Source: DATKWD01 sp963704815
GTDB lineage: Bacteria > Actinomycetota > Acidimicrobiia > Acidimicrobiales > Salinilacustritrichaceae
Assembly: GCA_963704815.1 (NCBI GenBank)
Contig: CAVPHU010000007.1
Location: 1 to 32,341, forward strand
Direction of reading: 5' to 3'
Length of the DNA stretch: 32,341 bases
Shown: in pieces, positions 17,299-24,205 of the stretch
Layout: each line of letters opens with the position of its first letter
Numbering within the stretch: position 1 is the first letter of the stretch
Program-made: the position numbers and the translations under genes
Notes under the pieces: generated by a model
What the model was told of the DNA's origin: nothing
What the model saw: only the letters and a program-made list of their open reading frames with translations
The model's database searches: none

Positions 17299-17327
17299 TT
17301 GACGGGGCGACCCCGGGTGCTTACCGT
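17299..17327 (+). promoter_or_regulatory. Promoter of the AurF-like gene
   Basis: TTGACG (17299-17304), a 17-base spacer, then TACCGT (17322-17327). It is a good sigma-70-type pair, 33 bases before the GTG, with an AAGGAG site in between. Unlike its leaderless neighbours, this gene has a normal leader. Confidence 0.6.
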
Positions 17328-17360
17328 TGGTAACACCTCCCGCGACCGAAGGAGTCCCTC

Positions 17361-18320
17361 GTGGCCGCACCCGTGACCGACGTCCCGACCGAGATGAGCG
17401 ACGACCGGTTCGATGCGCTCGTCGACCGACTGAACGCCATGAGCATCGCGCCGGGCAAGCACTTCGACGCCTACCTCGATGTTCCCTGGGACGATCCGGC
17501 CTGCGCCATCGAGCCGACCGATCCCCGGTTCGAGCTCGACGAGTCCGACCCGCTTGGAGCCACCGCCTGGTATCGCTCGCAACCGCCGGAGACCCGGGCC
17601 GCCATCGGCCTCCACATGGTGGCGAGCAAGATGCGCACCGGCCTCCAGTTCGAGCAGGTGCTCCAACGGGGTCTGCTCGAGTACGCCGGAACACTGCCGA
17701 ACGGGTCCAACGAGTATCGCTACGTGATGCACGAGGTCATCGAGGAGTCGCAGCACTCGATGATGTTCCAGGAGTTCGTCAACCGCACGGGCATCGACGT
17801 CGGCGGGATGCCGTGGTGGGCGAAGCTGGGCACTCGATTCATCGTCCCGATGGGCACGTGGTTCCCCGAGTTGTTCATGACGTTCGTGATCGGAGGCGAG
17901 GACCCGATCGATCACGCCCAGCGCAAGGCCCTCAAGACCAGGGGCGAGATCCACCCGCTGCTCGAACGCATCATGCGGATTCACGTGACCGAGGAGGCTC
18001 GCCATCTGAGTTTCGCCCGACACTTCCTGAAGAACCGGGTGCCATCGCTCGGCCCAGTCAAGCGCTGGTGGCTGTCGGTCGCGACCCCGCGCATCCTCGG
18101 CGAGATGAGTGGGCTCATGGTGATGCCGAGCCAGGAGATCGTGAAGGCCTATGGCATCCCGTCTGAGGTGGTGACCGAGGCGTACGTCGACAACCCGTCG
18201 GCTCGCAACGACGCCATTGCGTCGATGCGCAAGATCCGCGGGCTCAGCCGCGACCTCGGGCTCATGAATCCCGTGGCGAAGGCCGTGTGGAAGCGAAAGA
18301 AGATCTACGCCGAAGACTGA
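17361..18320 (+). CDS. AurF-like diiron oxygenase
   Basis: A 319-residue helical diiron protein of the AurF (p-aminobenzoate N-oxygenase) family. Metal ligands are seen as paired E/H helices: MRTGLQFEQVLQRGLLEYAG, YVMHEVIEESQHSMMFQEFV (E-x-x-H), and IMRIHVTEEARHLSFARHFL (E-x-x-H). AurF oxidises aryl amines; actinobacterial homologues are mostly uncharacterised, so the substrate is open. GTG start at 17361 with AAGGAG six bases upstream. It stands alone between tRNA genes on the opposite strand. A repeat copy follows the stop directly. Confidence 0.85.
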   Translation: MAAPVTDVPTEMSDDRFDALVDRLNAMSIAPGKHFDAYLDVPWDDPACAIEPTDPRFELDESDPLGATAWYRSQPPETRAAIGLHMVASKMRTGLQFEQVLQRGLLEYAGTLPNGSNEYRYVMHEVIEESQHSMMFQEFVNRTGIDVGGMPWWAKLGTRFIVPMGTWFPELFMTFVIGGEDPIDHAQRKALKTRGEIHPLLERIMRIHVTEEARHLSFARHFLKNRVPSLGPVKRWWLSVATPRILGEMSGLMVMPSQEIVKAYGIPSEVVTEAYVDNPSARNDAIASMRKIRGLSRDLGLMNPVAKAVWKRKKIYAED

Positions 18321-18427
18321 TCACGCGACGCGGCCCTTCGCCGGGAGGAAGCGCCAGCGCCCGGCGAAGCAGGAGTGAGCTTGCGAGCGACCGAGAGAGC
18401 GCGTGGTCGGGGAACGGAGAGACACAG
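18321..18427 (-). repeat. Dispersed intergenic repeat, reverse copy, with perfect hairpin
   Basis: Read on the reverse strand it begins CTCCGTTCCCCGACCACG and contains CTTCGCCGGG, a 14-base loop CGCTGGCGCTTCCT, and CCCGGCGAAG, a perfect 10-bp stem (18336-18345 with 18360-18369). The same loop, with a near-complementary stem, recurs at about 27930 in the mreC-mreD gap. It fills the whole space between the AurF-like stop and tRNA-Arg and may also end transcription from both sides. Confidence 0.8.
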
Positions 18428-18501
18428 CGTCCCCGACAGGATTCGAACCTGCAACCGTCCGGGTAGAAACCGGATGCGCTATCCAGTTGCGCCACGGGGA
18501 C
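18428..18501 (-). tRNA. tRNA-Arg (anticodon UCU)
   Basis: Acceptor GTCCCCG pairs with CGGGGAC. The anticodon stem TCCGG/CCGGA encloses TTTCTAC with anticodon TCT (reads AGA). T arm GCAGG-TTCGAAT-CCTGT. Discriminator G; CCA is not encoded. Confidence 0.93.
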
Positions 18502-18542
18502 GCAGCGAGCCTAGGAGGTCGGAGTGATCGAACCCGAGGCGT

Positions 18543-19046
18543 TCACGGGGCCGGTCGGCTGACGCGCCACGCGAGGACTCCGAGTGCGGCGAGGACGACT
18601 GCACCGAGCAGATAGAACGTCGACTCGCCGCCGGTGTTGGCGATGTTGCTCCCGACCACGTCGGCGCCGCCTGATCCGGCGAGTCCGCCGCCGGGCACCG
18701 GCGCCGCGGTCGTGTCGGTGGTCGAGGTCGAGCCGGGTCCGGTGGCATCGCCCGTGGTGGGAGTGGTCGGCGGAGGCGGCGGGTCGGTTGCTGGCGTGGC
18801 CGTGGTCTCGGTCGTCTCCGTGGTCTCCGTGGTCTCAGTGGTCTCGGACGTCGGGGTCTCGGTGGTCTCCGACGTCGGCGGATCGGTCGGATCGGACCCA
18901 CCGTCGGTGGTGGTCGAGGACGAGGAGGTTCCCGACGCCGACTCGTCGTCGCCCAGGTCGCCGGGCTGCACGATGGCCAGCGCGACGCCCACGCTGAGCA
19001 GGAGCACGATGAGGGCAGCCAGCAGGTTGCGGGTGGTCGAGGTCAA
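18543..19046 (-). CDS. Threonine-rich surface protein with a sortase-like IANTG tail
   Basis: A 167-residue exported protein. An N-terminal hydrophobic segment (LLAALIVLLLSVGVALAIV) is a signal peptide or anchor. Residues about 35-115 are a low-complexity stalk rich in Thr, Ser, Asp and Pro, including a run of ETT triplets coded by a 9-base repeat. The C-terminus reads SNIANTGGESTFYLLGAVVL followed by the end of the membrane helix and WRVSR. This is the layout of a sortase substrate: pentapeptide IANTG (135-139), hydrophobic helix, basic tail. It is close to the LAxTG motif of class E sortases in high-GC Gram-positives. No sortase gene is in the window. If the motif is not used, it is a bitopic membrane protein. 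Confidence 0.75.
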   Translation of the reverse strand: MTSTTRNLLAALIVLLLSVGVALAIVQPGDLGDDESASGTSSSSTTTDGGSDPTDPPTSETTETPTSETTETTETTETTETTATPATDPPPPPTTPTTGDATGPGSTSTTDTTAAPVPGGGLAGSGGADVVGSNIANTGGESTFYLLGAVVLAALGVLAWRVSRPAP

Positions 19047-19074
19047 AGCGGTGTCAATCGGAGGGAGGAGAGAG

Positions 19075-19149
19075 TGGAGCGGGTGACGGGAGTCGAACCC
19101 GCGTCGCCAGCTTGGAAGGCTGGAGCTCTAGCCATTGAGCTACACCCGC
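19075..19149 (-). tRNA. tRNA-Gly (anticodon UCC)
   Basis: Acceptor GCGGGTG pairs with CACCCGC. The anticodon stem CCAGC/GCTGG encloses CTTCCAA with anticodon TCC. T arm GCGGG-TTCGACT-CCCGT. Discriminator T, followed by an encoded CCA (19075-19077). Confidence 0.93.
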
Positions 19150-19213
19150 ACGGCCACACGACGCTAGCGACCGCCGCTCGCCGACCGGGACTCCTGGTGA
19201 GATTTTCTTTGCG

Positions 19214-19287
19214 TCGGGGAGACAGGATTTGAACCTGCGACCCCCTGCTCCCAAAGCAGGTGCGCTACCTGGCTGCGCCACTCCCCG
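19214..19287 (-). tRNA. tRNA-Pro (anticodon UGG)
   Basis: Acceptor CGGGGAG pairs with CTCCCCG. The anticodon stem CCTGC/GCAGG encloses TTTGGGA with anticodon TGG. T arm GCAGG-TTCAAAT-CCTGT. Discriminator A; CCA is not encoded. Confidence 0.93.
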
Positions 19288-19401
19288 TGGCTCTCGATCG
19301 AGCACGCCGCGACCCTATCCGCGCGTTGCCTCGCGACCGGGACACGCTCCCGAGCGGCGATCGCGCGGCGGGCGAACGGGTGATTTCGCGGGCGCCCTGG
19401 C

Positions 19402-19407
19402 TACAGT
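19402..19407 (+). promoter_or_regulatory. Putative -10 box upstream of tig
   Basis: TACAGT fits TANNNT and ends nine bases before an ATG (19417) that opens an 11-codon frame leading into tig. No clear -35 box is visible. Confidence 0.4.
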
Positions 19408-19416
19408 TGCCGGCTC

Positions 19417-19452
19417 ATGTCTCTGCCTCTCCACCCCTGTCGGAACCGATGA
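19417..19452 (+). CDS. Possible leaderless 11-codon leader peptide coupled to tig
   Basis: ATG 19417 opens MSLPLHPCRNR, and its TGA (19450-19452) overlaps the tig ATG (19449-19451) as ATGA. The frame starts nine bases after a TANNNT box, so it could be translated from a leaderless mRNA and pass ribosomes to tig, whose own start has no clear ribosome-binding site. It may also be chance; conservation would decide. Confidence 0.35.
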   Translation: MSLPLHPCRNR

Positions 19453-20819
19453 ACTCGACACTCGAAGACCTCGAGGACAACTTGGTCAAGCTGTCGATCA
19501 CCATCGACGAAGCCGAATTCGACAAAGAGCTCGACGCGGCGTTCCGCCGCATCGCGAAGGAGGTCCGGATCCCGGGCTTCCGTCCCGGGAAGGCGCCTCG
19601 TCGCCTGCTCGAGGCCCAGTTGGGCAGCGGTGTCGCCCGCGAGGAAGCGATGCGCGAGGGCCTTCCCAAGTTCTACGTCGATGCGGTGCGCGAGCACGCG
19701 GTCGACGTGATCGCCCCGCCCGAGATCGACGTGACCGGTGGCGAGGAAGAGGGCCCGGTCAGCTTCGAAGCCGTCGTCGAGGTCCGGCCCGTGGTCGAGG
19801 TCGACGGATACGACAGCCTCCAGGTGACCATCGAGCGTCCCGAGCCGACCGACGAAGAGCTCGATACGCAGATCGATCGGATGCGCGAGCTCGATGCGAC
19901 CCTCGAGGTCGTCGAACGCGCAGCGACCGAAGGTGACCACGTCACGATCGACATCAAGGGAACGGTCGACGGCGAGGAGCAGGACGGCCTGACCGCCGAC
20001 GACTACTCCTACCCGGTGGGAAGCGCCAACATCGTTCCCGAGCTCGACGAACAGCTCGTCGGGGCCAAGCCCGGCGACATCCTCGAGTTCGAGGCGACCC
20101 ACCCCGACCCCGACGAGGAGGGCGAGCTCCGCTTCAAGATCCTCGTCAAGGACGTCAAGGAGAAGGTGCTCCCCGAGCTCACCGACGAGTGGGCCAACGA
20201 GTCCTCCGACTTCGAGACCGTGCAGGAGCTCCGGCACGACCTCGCCGAGCGGATGTCGACGGTCCGGCGTTCCCAGGCCGCGATGGCACTCAACGAGCGC
20301 GTCGGCCAAGCCCTCGCCGATCTGGTCACCGAAGAGCTCTCGCCGGCGATGATCGACGGCGAGTTCCAGCAGCGCCTCCAGGACCTGCTCATGCGGCTCC
20401 AGGCCCAGGGCATGGAGCTCGAGCAGTACCTGATGATGACCGGCAGCTCGCAGGAGGAGCTCGTCGCCGAGCTTCGGGCGACCGCCGAGACCTCCGCCCG
20501 GGTCGACCTCGGATTGCGGGCCGTCGCCGTCGCCGAGAAGCTCGAGTGCACCGACGAGGACATCGACGCCGAGATCGAAGCCGTTGCCGTCCGAGTGAGC
20601 GAGAAACCGGCCAAGGTGCGCAAGGAGCTCGAGCGCAACGACCAGATGGCCGCGGTACGCTCCGACTTGAACAAGCGCAAGGCACTCGACTGGCTCCTCG
20701 AGCAGGTCGAGATCGTCGATCCCGATGGCAATCCGATCGATCGGGCCGACCTCGAGGTCACCGACGAAGAGCCGAACGACGACGAAACTGCCGACGACGA
20801 CACCAACGAGAGCGAGTAG
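19449..20819 (+). CDS. tig: Trigger factor
   Basis: A 456-residue ribosome-associated chaperone and peptidyl-prolyl isomerase. The N-terminal domain carries the ribosome-docking signature GFRPGKAP; the FKBP-like domain starts around TEGDHVTIDIKGTVDGEEQD; the C-terminal helical cradle follows, ending in a very acidic tail (DEEPNDDETADDDTNESE). It heads the tig-clpP-clpX run seen in many bacteria. ATG 19449 is chosen because homology starts there (STLEDLEDNLVKLSITID) and the ATGA overlap with the leader peptide fits. A repeat follows the stop. Confidence 0.95.
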   Translation: MNSTLEDLEDNLVKLSITIDEAEFDKELDAAFRRIAKEVRIPGFRPGKAPRRLLEAQLGSGVAREEAMREGLPKFYVDAVREHAVDVIAPPEIDVTGGEEEGPVSFEAVVEVRPVVEVDGYDSLQVTIERPEPTDEELDTQIDRMRELDATLEVVERAATEGDHVTIDIKGTVDGEEQDGLTADDYSYPVGSANIVPELDEQLVGAKPGDILEFEATHPDPDEEGELRFKILVKDVKEKVLPELTDEWANESSDFETVQELRHDLAERMSTVRRSQAAMALNERVGQALADLVTEELSPAMIDGEFQQRLQDLLMRLQAQGMELEQYLMMTGSSQEELVAELRATAETSARVDLGLRAVAVAEKLECTDEDIDAEIEAVAVRVSEKPAKVRKELERNDQMAAVRSDLNKRKALDWLLEQVEIVDPDGNPIDRADLEVTDEEPNDDETADDDTNESE

Positions 20820-20825
20820 AAGAGA

Positions 20826-20910
20826 TCGTGATGACGTGGACGAGTGTGAGCGACGGAGCGCCAGCGGAGCAGCGGTCCGCACCGGCCTGCCTGACCGGGG
20901 AACGCAACTG
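20826..20910 (-). repeat. Dispersed intergenic repeat between tig and clpP, reverse copy
   Basis: Read on the reverse strand it contains GTTCCCCGGTCAGG and CCGCTGGCGCTCCGTCGCTC, matching the repeats at 28496-28679. It is flanked by TGATGACG (20829-20836) and TGATGTCG (20909-20916), a 7/8 duplication that spans the clpP start codon. Confidence 0.65.
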
Positions 20911-20911
20911 A
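20831..20911 (+). CDS. Mini-ORF inside the repeat, coupled to clpP
   Basis: ATG 20831 opens a 26-residue frame starting MTWTSVSDGAPAEQRSAPAC; its TGA (20909-20911) overlaps the clpP ATG as TGATG. The repeat here is in the opposite orientation to those in the mre operon, yet a frame is still open and still ends on the start codon. The peptide has no recognisable domain; a coupling role is inferred. Confidence 0.35.
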   Translation: MTWTSVSDGAPAEQRSAPACLTGERN

Positions 20912-21537
20912 TGTCGAGCTACCTGGTCCCCACCGTGGTCGAGCAGACCAATCGCGGCGAGCGCGCGTACGACCTCTACTCGAAGCTCCTCAAGGAGCAC
21001 ATCATCTTCCTCGGCACGCCGATCGACGACACCATCGCCAACCTGGTCTGTGCCCAGCTCCTGCATCTCGAGTCCGAGAACGCCGACCGCGACATCAACA
21101 TCTACATCAACTCGCCCGGCGGCGACATCACGGCACTGTTCGCCATCTACGACACGTTGCAGTACATCAAGCCCGACATCACCACCATCTGCTTCGGGCA
21201 GGCCGCGTCGGCCGCAGCGGTGCTGCTCGCCGCCGGTTCGCCGGGCAAGCGCCTCGCCCTGCCGCACGCTCGCGTGCTGCTCCACCAGCCCTACGCACAG
21301 GGCGGAGGCCAGGCCACCGACATCGAACTCCAGGCCAAGGAGATCCTGCGGATGCGCGAGCTCCTCGAGGAGCTCTTGGCGCGACACACGGGCCAGACCA
21401 TCGAGAAGATCCACGCCGACACCGACCGAGATTTCATCATGTCCGCGGAAGAGGCGCTCGAGTACGGCATCATCGATGAAGTGATCACCGACCGCCAGCT
21501 CGCAGATCAAAGCGGGCCCATCGGCCGGGCGAGCTGA
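20911..21537 (+). CDS. clpP: ATP-dependent Clp protease proteolytic subunit
   Basis: A 208-residue ClpP. The triad is Ser100 (GQAASAAAVLL), His125 (LLHQPYAQ) and Asp174 (DTDRDF). YINSPGGDITALFAIYDTLQ is the substrate strand. The N-terminus MSSYLVPTVVEQTNRGERAY contains the processing region. It lies just upstream of clpX, its unfoldase partner. GGGGAA upstream is a plausible ribosome-binding site in addition to the TGATG coupling. It shares catalytic motifs with the clpP at 9821 but differs in the active-site surroundings (AASAAA against AASMGQ), as expected for a ClpP1/ClpP2 pair. Confidence 0.95.
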   Translation: MSSYLVPTVVEQTNRGERAYDLYSKLLKEHIIFLGTPIDDTIANLVCAQLLHLESENADRDINIYINSPGGDITALFAIYDTLQYIKPDITTICFGQAASAAAVLLAAGSPGKRLALPHARVLLHQPYAQGGGQATDIELQAKEILRMRELLEELLARHTGQTIEKIHADTDRDFIMSAEEALEYGIIDEVITDRQLADQSGPIGRAS

Positions 21538-21567
21538 CACCAGGACGATCCGGGGGAGACGACAGAC

Positions 21568-22848
21568 GTGGCAAAGTTCGGTGACGGTGGAGAGCTCCTC
21601 AAGTGCTCCTTCTGCGGGAAGTCGCAGAAGCAGGTCAAGAAGCTGATCGCCGGGCCCGGCGTCTACATCTGTGACGAGTGCATCGATCTCTGCAACGAGA
21701 TCATCGAAGAGGAGCTGAGCGAGACCTCCGAGGTCGGCTTCGACGAACTCCCCAAGCCCCGCGAGATCTTCGACTTCCTCGACGACTACATCGTCGGCCA
21801 GGAGCAGGCGAAGAAGATCCTCGCCGTCGCCGTCTACAACCACTACAAGCGGGTGCAGTTCGGGCTCGCCCACGCCGACGACGTCGAGTTGGCCAAGTCG
21901 AACATCCTGCTCATCGGCCCCACCGGCTGTGGCAAGACGTTCCTCGCCCAGACGCTCGCCCGGATGCTCAACGTCCCGTTCGCCATCGCCGACGCGACCG
22001 CGCTCACCGAGGCGGGCTACGTGGGCGAGGACGTCGAGAACATCCTGCTCAAGCTGATCCAGGCCGCCGACTACGACGTCAAGAAGGCCGAGACCGGCAT
22101 CATCTACATCGACGAGATCGACAAGGTCGCCCGCAAGAGCGAGAACCCGTCGATCACCCGCGACGTGTCCGGTGAGGGCGTCCAGCAGGCGCTTCTCAAG
22201 ATCCTCGAGGGCACGACGGCATCGGTCCCGCCGCAGGGTGGCCGCAAGCATCCGCACCAGGAGTTCATCCAGATCGACACCACGAACATCCTGTTCATCT
22301 GCGGCGGTGCCTTCGCCGGCATCGAGAAGATCATCGAGAACCGCTCGGGTGCGGGCGGCGTCGGGTTCGCCGCCGACATCCGCAAGTACGAAGAGAAGGA
22401 GATCGGCCAGCTCCTCTCCGGAATCCTCCCCGAGGACCTCATGAAGTTCGGCCTGATCCCCGAGTTCATCGGTCGGCTCCCGGTCATCGGCACGGTGGCC
22501 AACCTCGACCAGGACGCCCTCATCGAGATCCTCGTCGAGCCCAAGAACGCGCTCGTCAAGCAGTACCAGCGGTTCTTCGAGATGGAAGACGTCGAGCTCG
22601 AGTTCGACGACGATGCCCTCGTGGCCGTCGCCGAGCAGGCGCTGCTGCGCGGCACCGGCGCCCGGGGCCTCCGGGCCATCCTCGAAGAGGTGCTCCTCAA
22701 CGTGATGTACGACCTCCCGAGCCGCGAAGACGTCGGCAAGTGCGTGATCGACCGCACGGTGGTCGAAGACAAGGTCAACCCCACGCTGGTGCCCAAGGAC
22801 GAGACGGCCAAGAAGGCCGACAACCGGCCTCGCCGGGCCGCCAGCTGA
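21568..22848 (+). CDS. clpX: ATP-dependent Clp protease ATP-binding subunit ClpX
   Basis: A 426-residue AAA+ unfoldase that feeds ClpP. The N-terminal zinc-binding domain uses Cys13, Cys16, Cys35 and Cys38. Walker A is GPTGCGKT (117-124), Walker B IIYIDEID (178-185). AGYVGEDVENILLKLIQAAD is the pore-loop region, GVGFAAD the ClpP-contacting loop, and RGTGARGLRAILEEVLLNVM the sensor 2 segment. GTG start at 21568 with GGGGGAG about 12 bases upstream. Its stop overlaps the probable CTG start of folC. Confidence 0.97.
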   Translation: MAKFGDGGELLKCSFCGKSQKQVKKLIAGPGVYICDECIDLCNEIIEEELSETSEVGFDELPKPREIFDFLDDYIVGQEQAKKILAVAVYNHYKRVQFGLAHADDVELAKSNILLIGPTGCGKTFLAQTLARMLNVPFAIADATALTEAGYVGEDVENILLKLIQAADYDVKKAETGIIYIDEIDKVARKSENPSITRDVSGEGVQQALLKILEGTTASVPPQGGRKHPHQEFIQIDTTNILFICGGAFAGIEKIIENRSGAGGVGFAADIRKYEEKEIGQLLSGILPEDLMKFGLIPEFIGRLPVIGTVANLDQDALIEILVEPKNALVKQYQRFFEMEDVELEFDDDALVAVAEQALLRGTGARGLRAILEEVLLNVMYDLPSREDVGKCVIDRTVVEDKVNPTLVPKDETAKKADNRPRRAAS

Positions 22849-24185
22849 GCGACCCGCTGAGCGAGTTCACCTACGCGTCGGCGATCGAGTTCCTCGACGC
22901 CCACGACAACCTCGAGCGCAAGACAAAGGTCGCAGGCAAGGTCGACGGCCTGAGCCTCGCCCCGATCGAGCGGTGGGTCGAGGTGCTCGGCGACCCCCAC
23001 CTCGCGGCGCCGGCCATCCACGTCACCGGCACCAACGGCAAGGGCTCGGTGGTGCGCATGCTGTCGGCACTGCTGCGAGCCAACGGGGTGCTCACCGGGA
23101 GCTACACGAGTCCCCACCTCGAGACCGTCCGAGAGCGGATCGCCATCGCCGCCGAACCGATCAGCGAGGAGGACTTCGCGCTGCTGATGAGCGAGATGGC
23201 CCTGCTCGAGCCGGTGGCCGACGTCGAAACCAGCTACTTCACGCTCCTCACCGCTGCGGCCTTCGCCCACTTCGCCGAGACGGCGGTCGAGGCGATGCTC
23301 GTCGAGGTCGGGATGCTCGGGCGCTACGACACCACCAACGTCGTTCCCGCCGATGTCGCCGTGATCACGAACGTGGGCCGCGACCACACCGATGGCGAGG
23401 GCGACTGGAAGGCCCGAATCGCCTCCGAGAAGGCCGGCATCATCAAGCCATCGAGCCACGTGATCTGCGGCGAGATCGATCCTGCGCTCGTCGGCATCTT
23501 CGAGGCTGAGGAGTCCCGCGAGTTCTGGCTGCGCGATCGCGACTTCGCCGTCGAGCACGATCAACTGGCCGTGGGCGGCCGACACGTGACGCTGCGCACG
23601 CCCTTCGCCGGTCGCACCGAGCTCCACCTTCCCAACCATGGCGATCATCAGGCCGACAACGCGGTGGTCGCGCTTGCTGCTGCCGAGGCCTTCTTCGGCC
23701 GAGCGATGCACGCCGATGCCATCGCCGATGCGTTTGCAGCCCTCAGCCTGCCGGGAAGGTTCGAGGTGGTGAGTCGCTCGCCGCTGGTCGTGATCGACGC
23801 CGCCCACAACGCCGAGGGCATTCGGGGCACGGCAGAGACCTTCGCCGAAGAGTTCACCGTCGTCGGGCGTTCGACCGTCCTGGTCGGGCTGCTCGCCGGG
23901 AGAGATCCCGAGGCGGCCATCGCGGCCATCGCCCGCTCGGGCGCCGAGGGGCTCGTGGCCGTTCGGCCCGACTCGCCCCGTGCGATCGACCCGGCCGAGG
24001 TGGCGGCGCTGGCCCGAGCGGCGGGGATGGAGGCCGAGGTCATCGACGATCCTGCGGTCGCGTTCCGGACCACGCTCGACCGGATGGCCGACGACGACGC
24101 TCTGCTCGTGACCGGCTCGTTCTACGTCGCGGGCACCGTGCGCGCCACCGCTCGCCTCCTCGGCCTCCTCGATCCCGACGTCTGA
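22845..24185 (+). CDS. folC: Folylpolyglutamate synthase/dihydrofolate synthase
   Basis: About 446 residues; adds glutamate to (dihydro)folate using ATP. Homology begins LSDPLSEFTYASAIEFLDAH right after the clpX stop. HVTGTNGKGSVVRMLSALLR is the P-loop, GSYTSPHLETVRERI the omega loop region, VEVGMLGRYDTTNVV and NVGRDHTDGEGDWKARIASE the Mur-ligase core, and LPGRFEVV and VIDAAHNAEGIRG the C-terminal domain. No ATG, GTG or TTG lies at the expected start; the only candidate is CTG 22845, overlapping the clpX TGA as CTGA. The nearest in-frame GTG (22740) lies 109 bases inside clpX and gives arginine-rich non-homologous sequence. Confidence 0.9.
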   Translation: MSDPLSEFTYASAIEFLDAHDNLERKTKVAGKVDGLSLAPIERWVEVLGDPHLAAPAIHVTGTNGKGSVVRMLSALLRANGVLTGSYTSPHLETVRERIAIAAEPISEEDFALLMSEMALLEPVADVETSYFTLLTAAAFAHFAETAVEAMLVEVGMLGRYDTTNVVPADVAVITNVGRDHTDGEGDWKARIASEKAGIIKPSSHVICGEIDPALVGIFEAEESREFWLRDRDFAVEHDQLAVGGRHVTLRTPFAGRTELHLPNHGDHQADNAVVALAAAEAFFGRAMHADAIADAFAALSLPGRFEVVSRSPLVVIDAAHNAEGIRGTAETFAEEFTVVGRSTVLVGLLAGRDPEAAIAAIARSGAEGLVAVRPDSPRAIDPAEVAALARAAGMEAEVIDDPAVAFRTTLDRMADDDALLVTGSFYVAGTVRATARLLGLLDPDV

Positions 24186-24193
24186 CGCTCGAA

Positions 24194-24199
24194 TAGGGT
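24194..24199 (+). promoter_or_regulatory. Putative -10 box of a leaderless dehydrogenase transcript
   Basis: TAGGGT fits TANNNT and ends six bases before the ATG at 24206, only eight bases after the folC stop. Confidence 0.45.
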
Positions 24200-24205
24200 T
24201 CGGTG

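Noticed and set aside
18785..18850. GTGGTCTCC-type 9-base repeats as a DNA regulatory repeat
   Set aside because: They are in frame and encode the ETT triplets of the surface-protein stalk, so coding repetition explains them.
19401..20882. A 493-codon reverse frame opposite tig
   Set aside because: An antisense shadow: leucine/glycine/aspartate-rich without motifs, while tig on the forward strand is complete.
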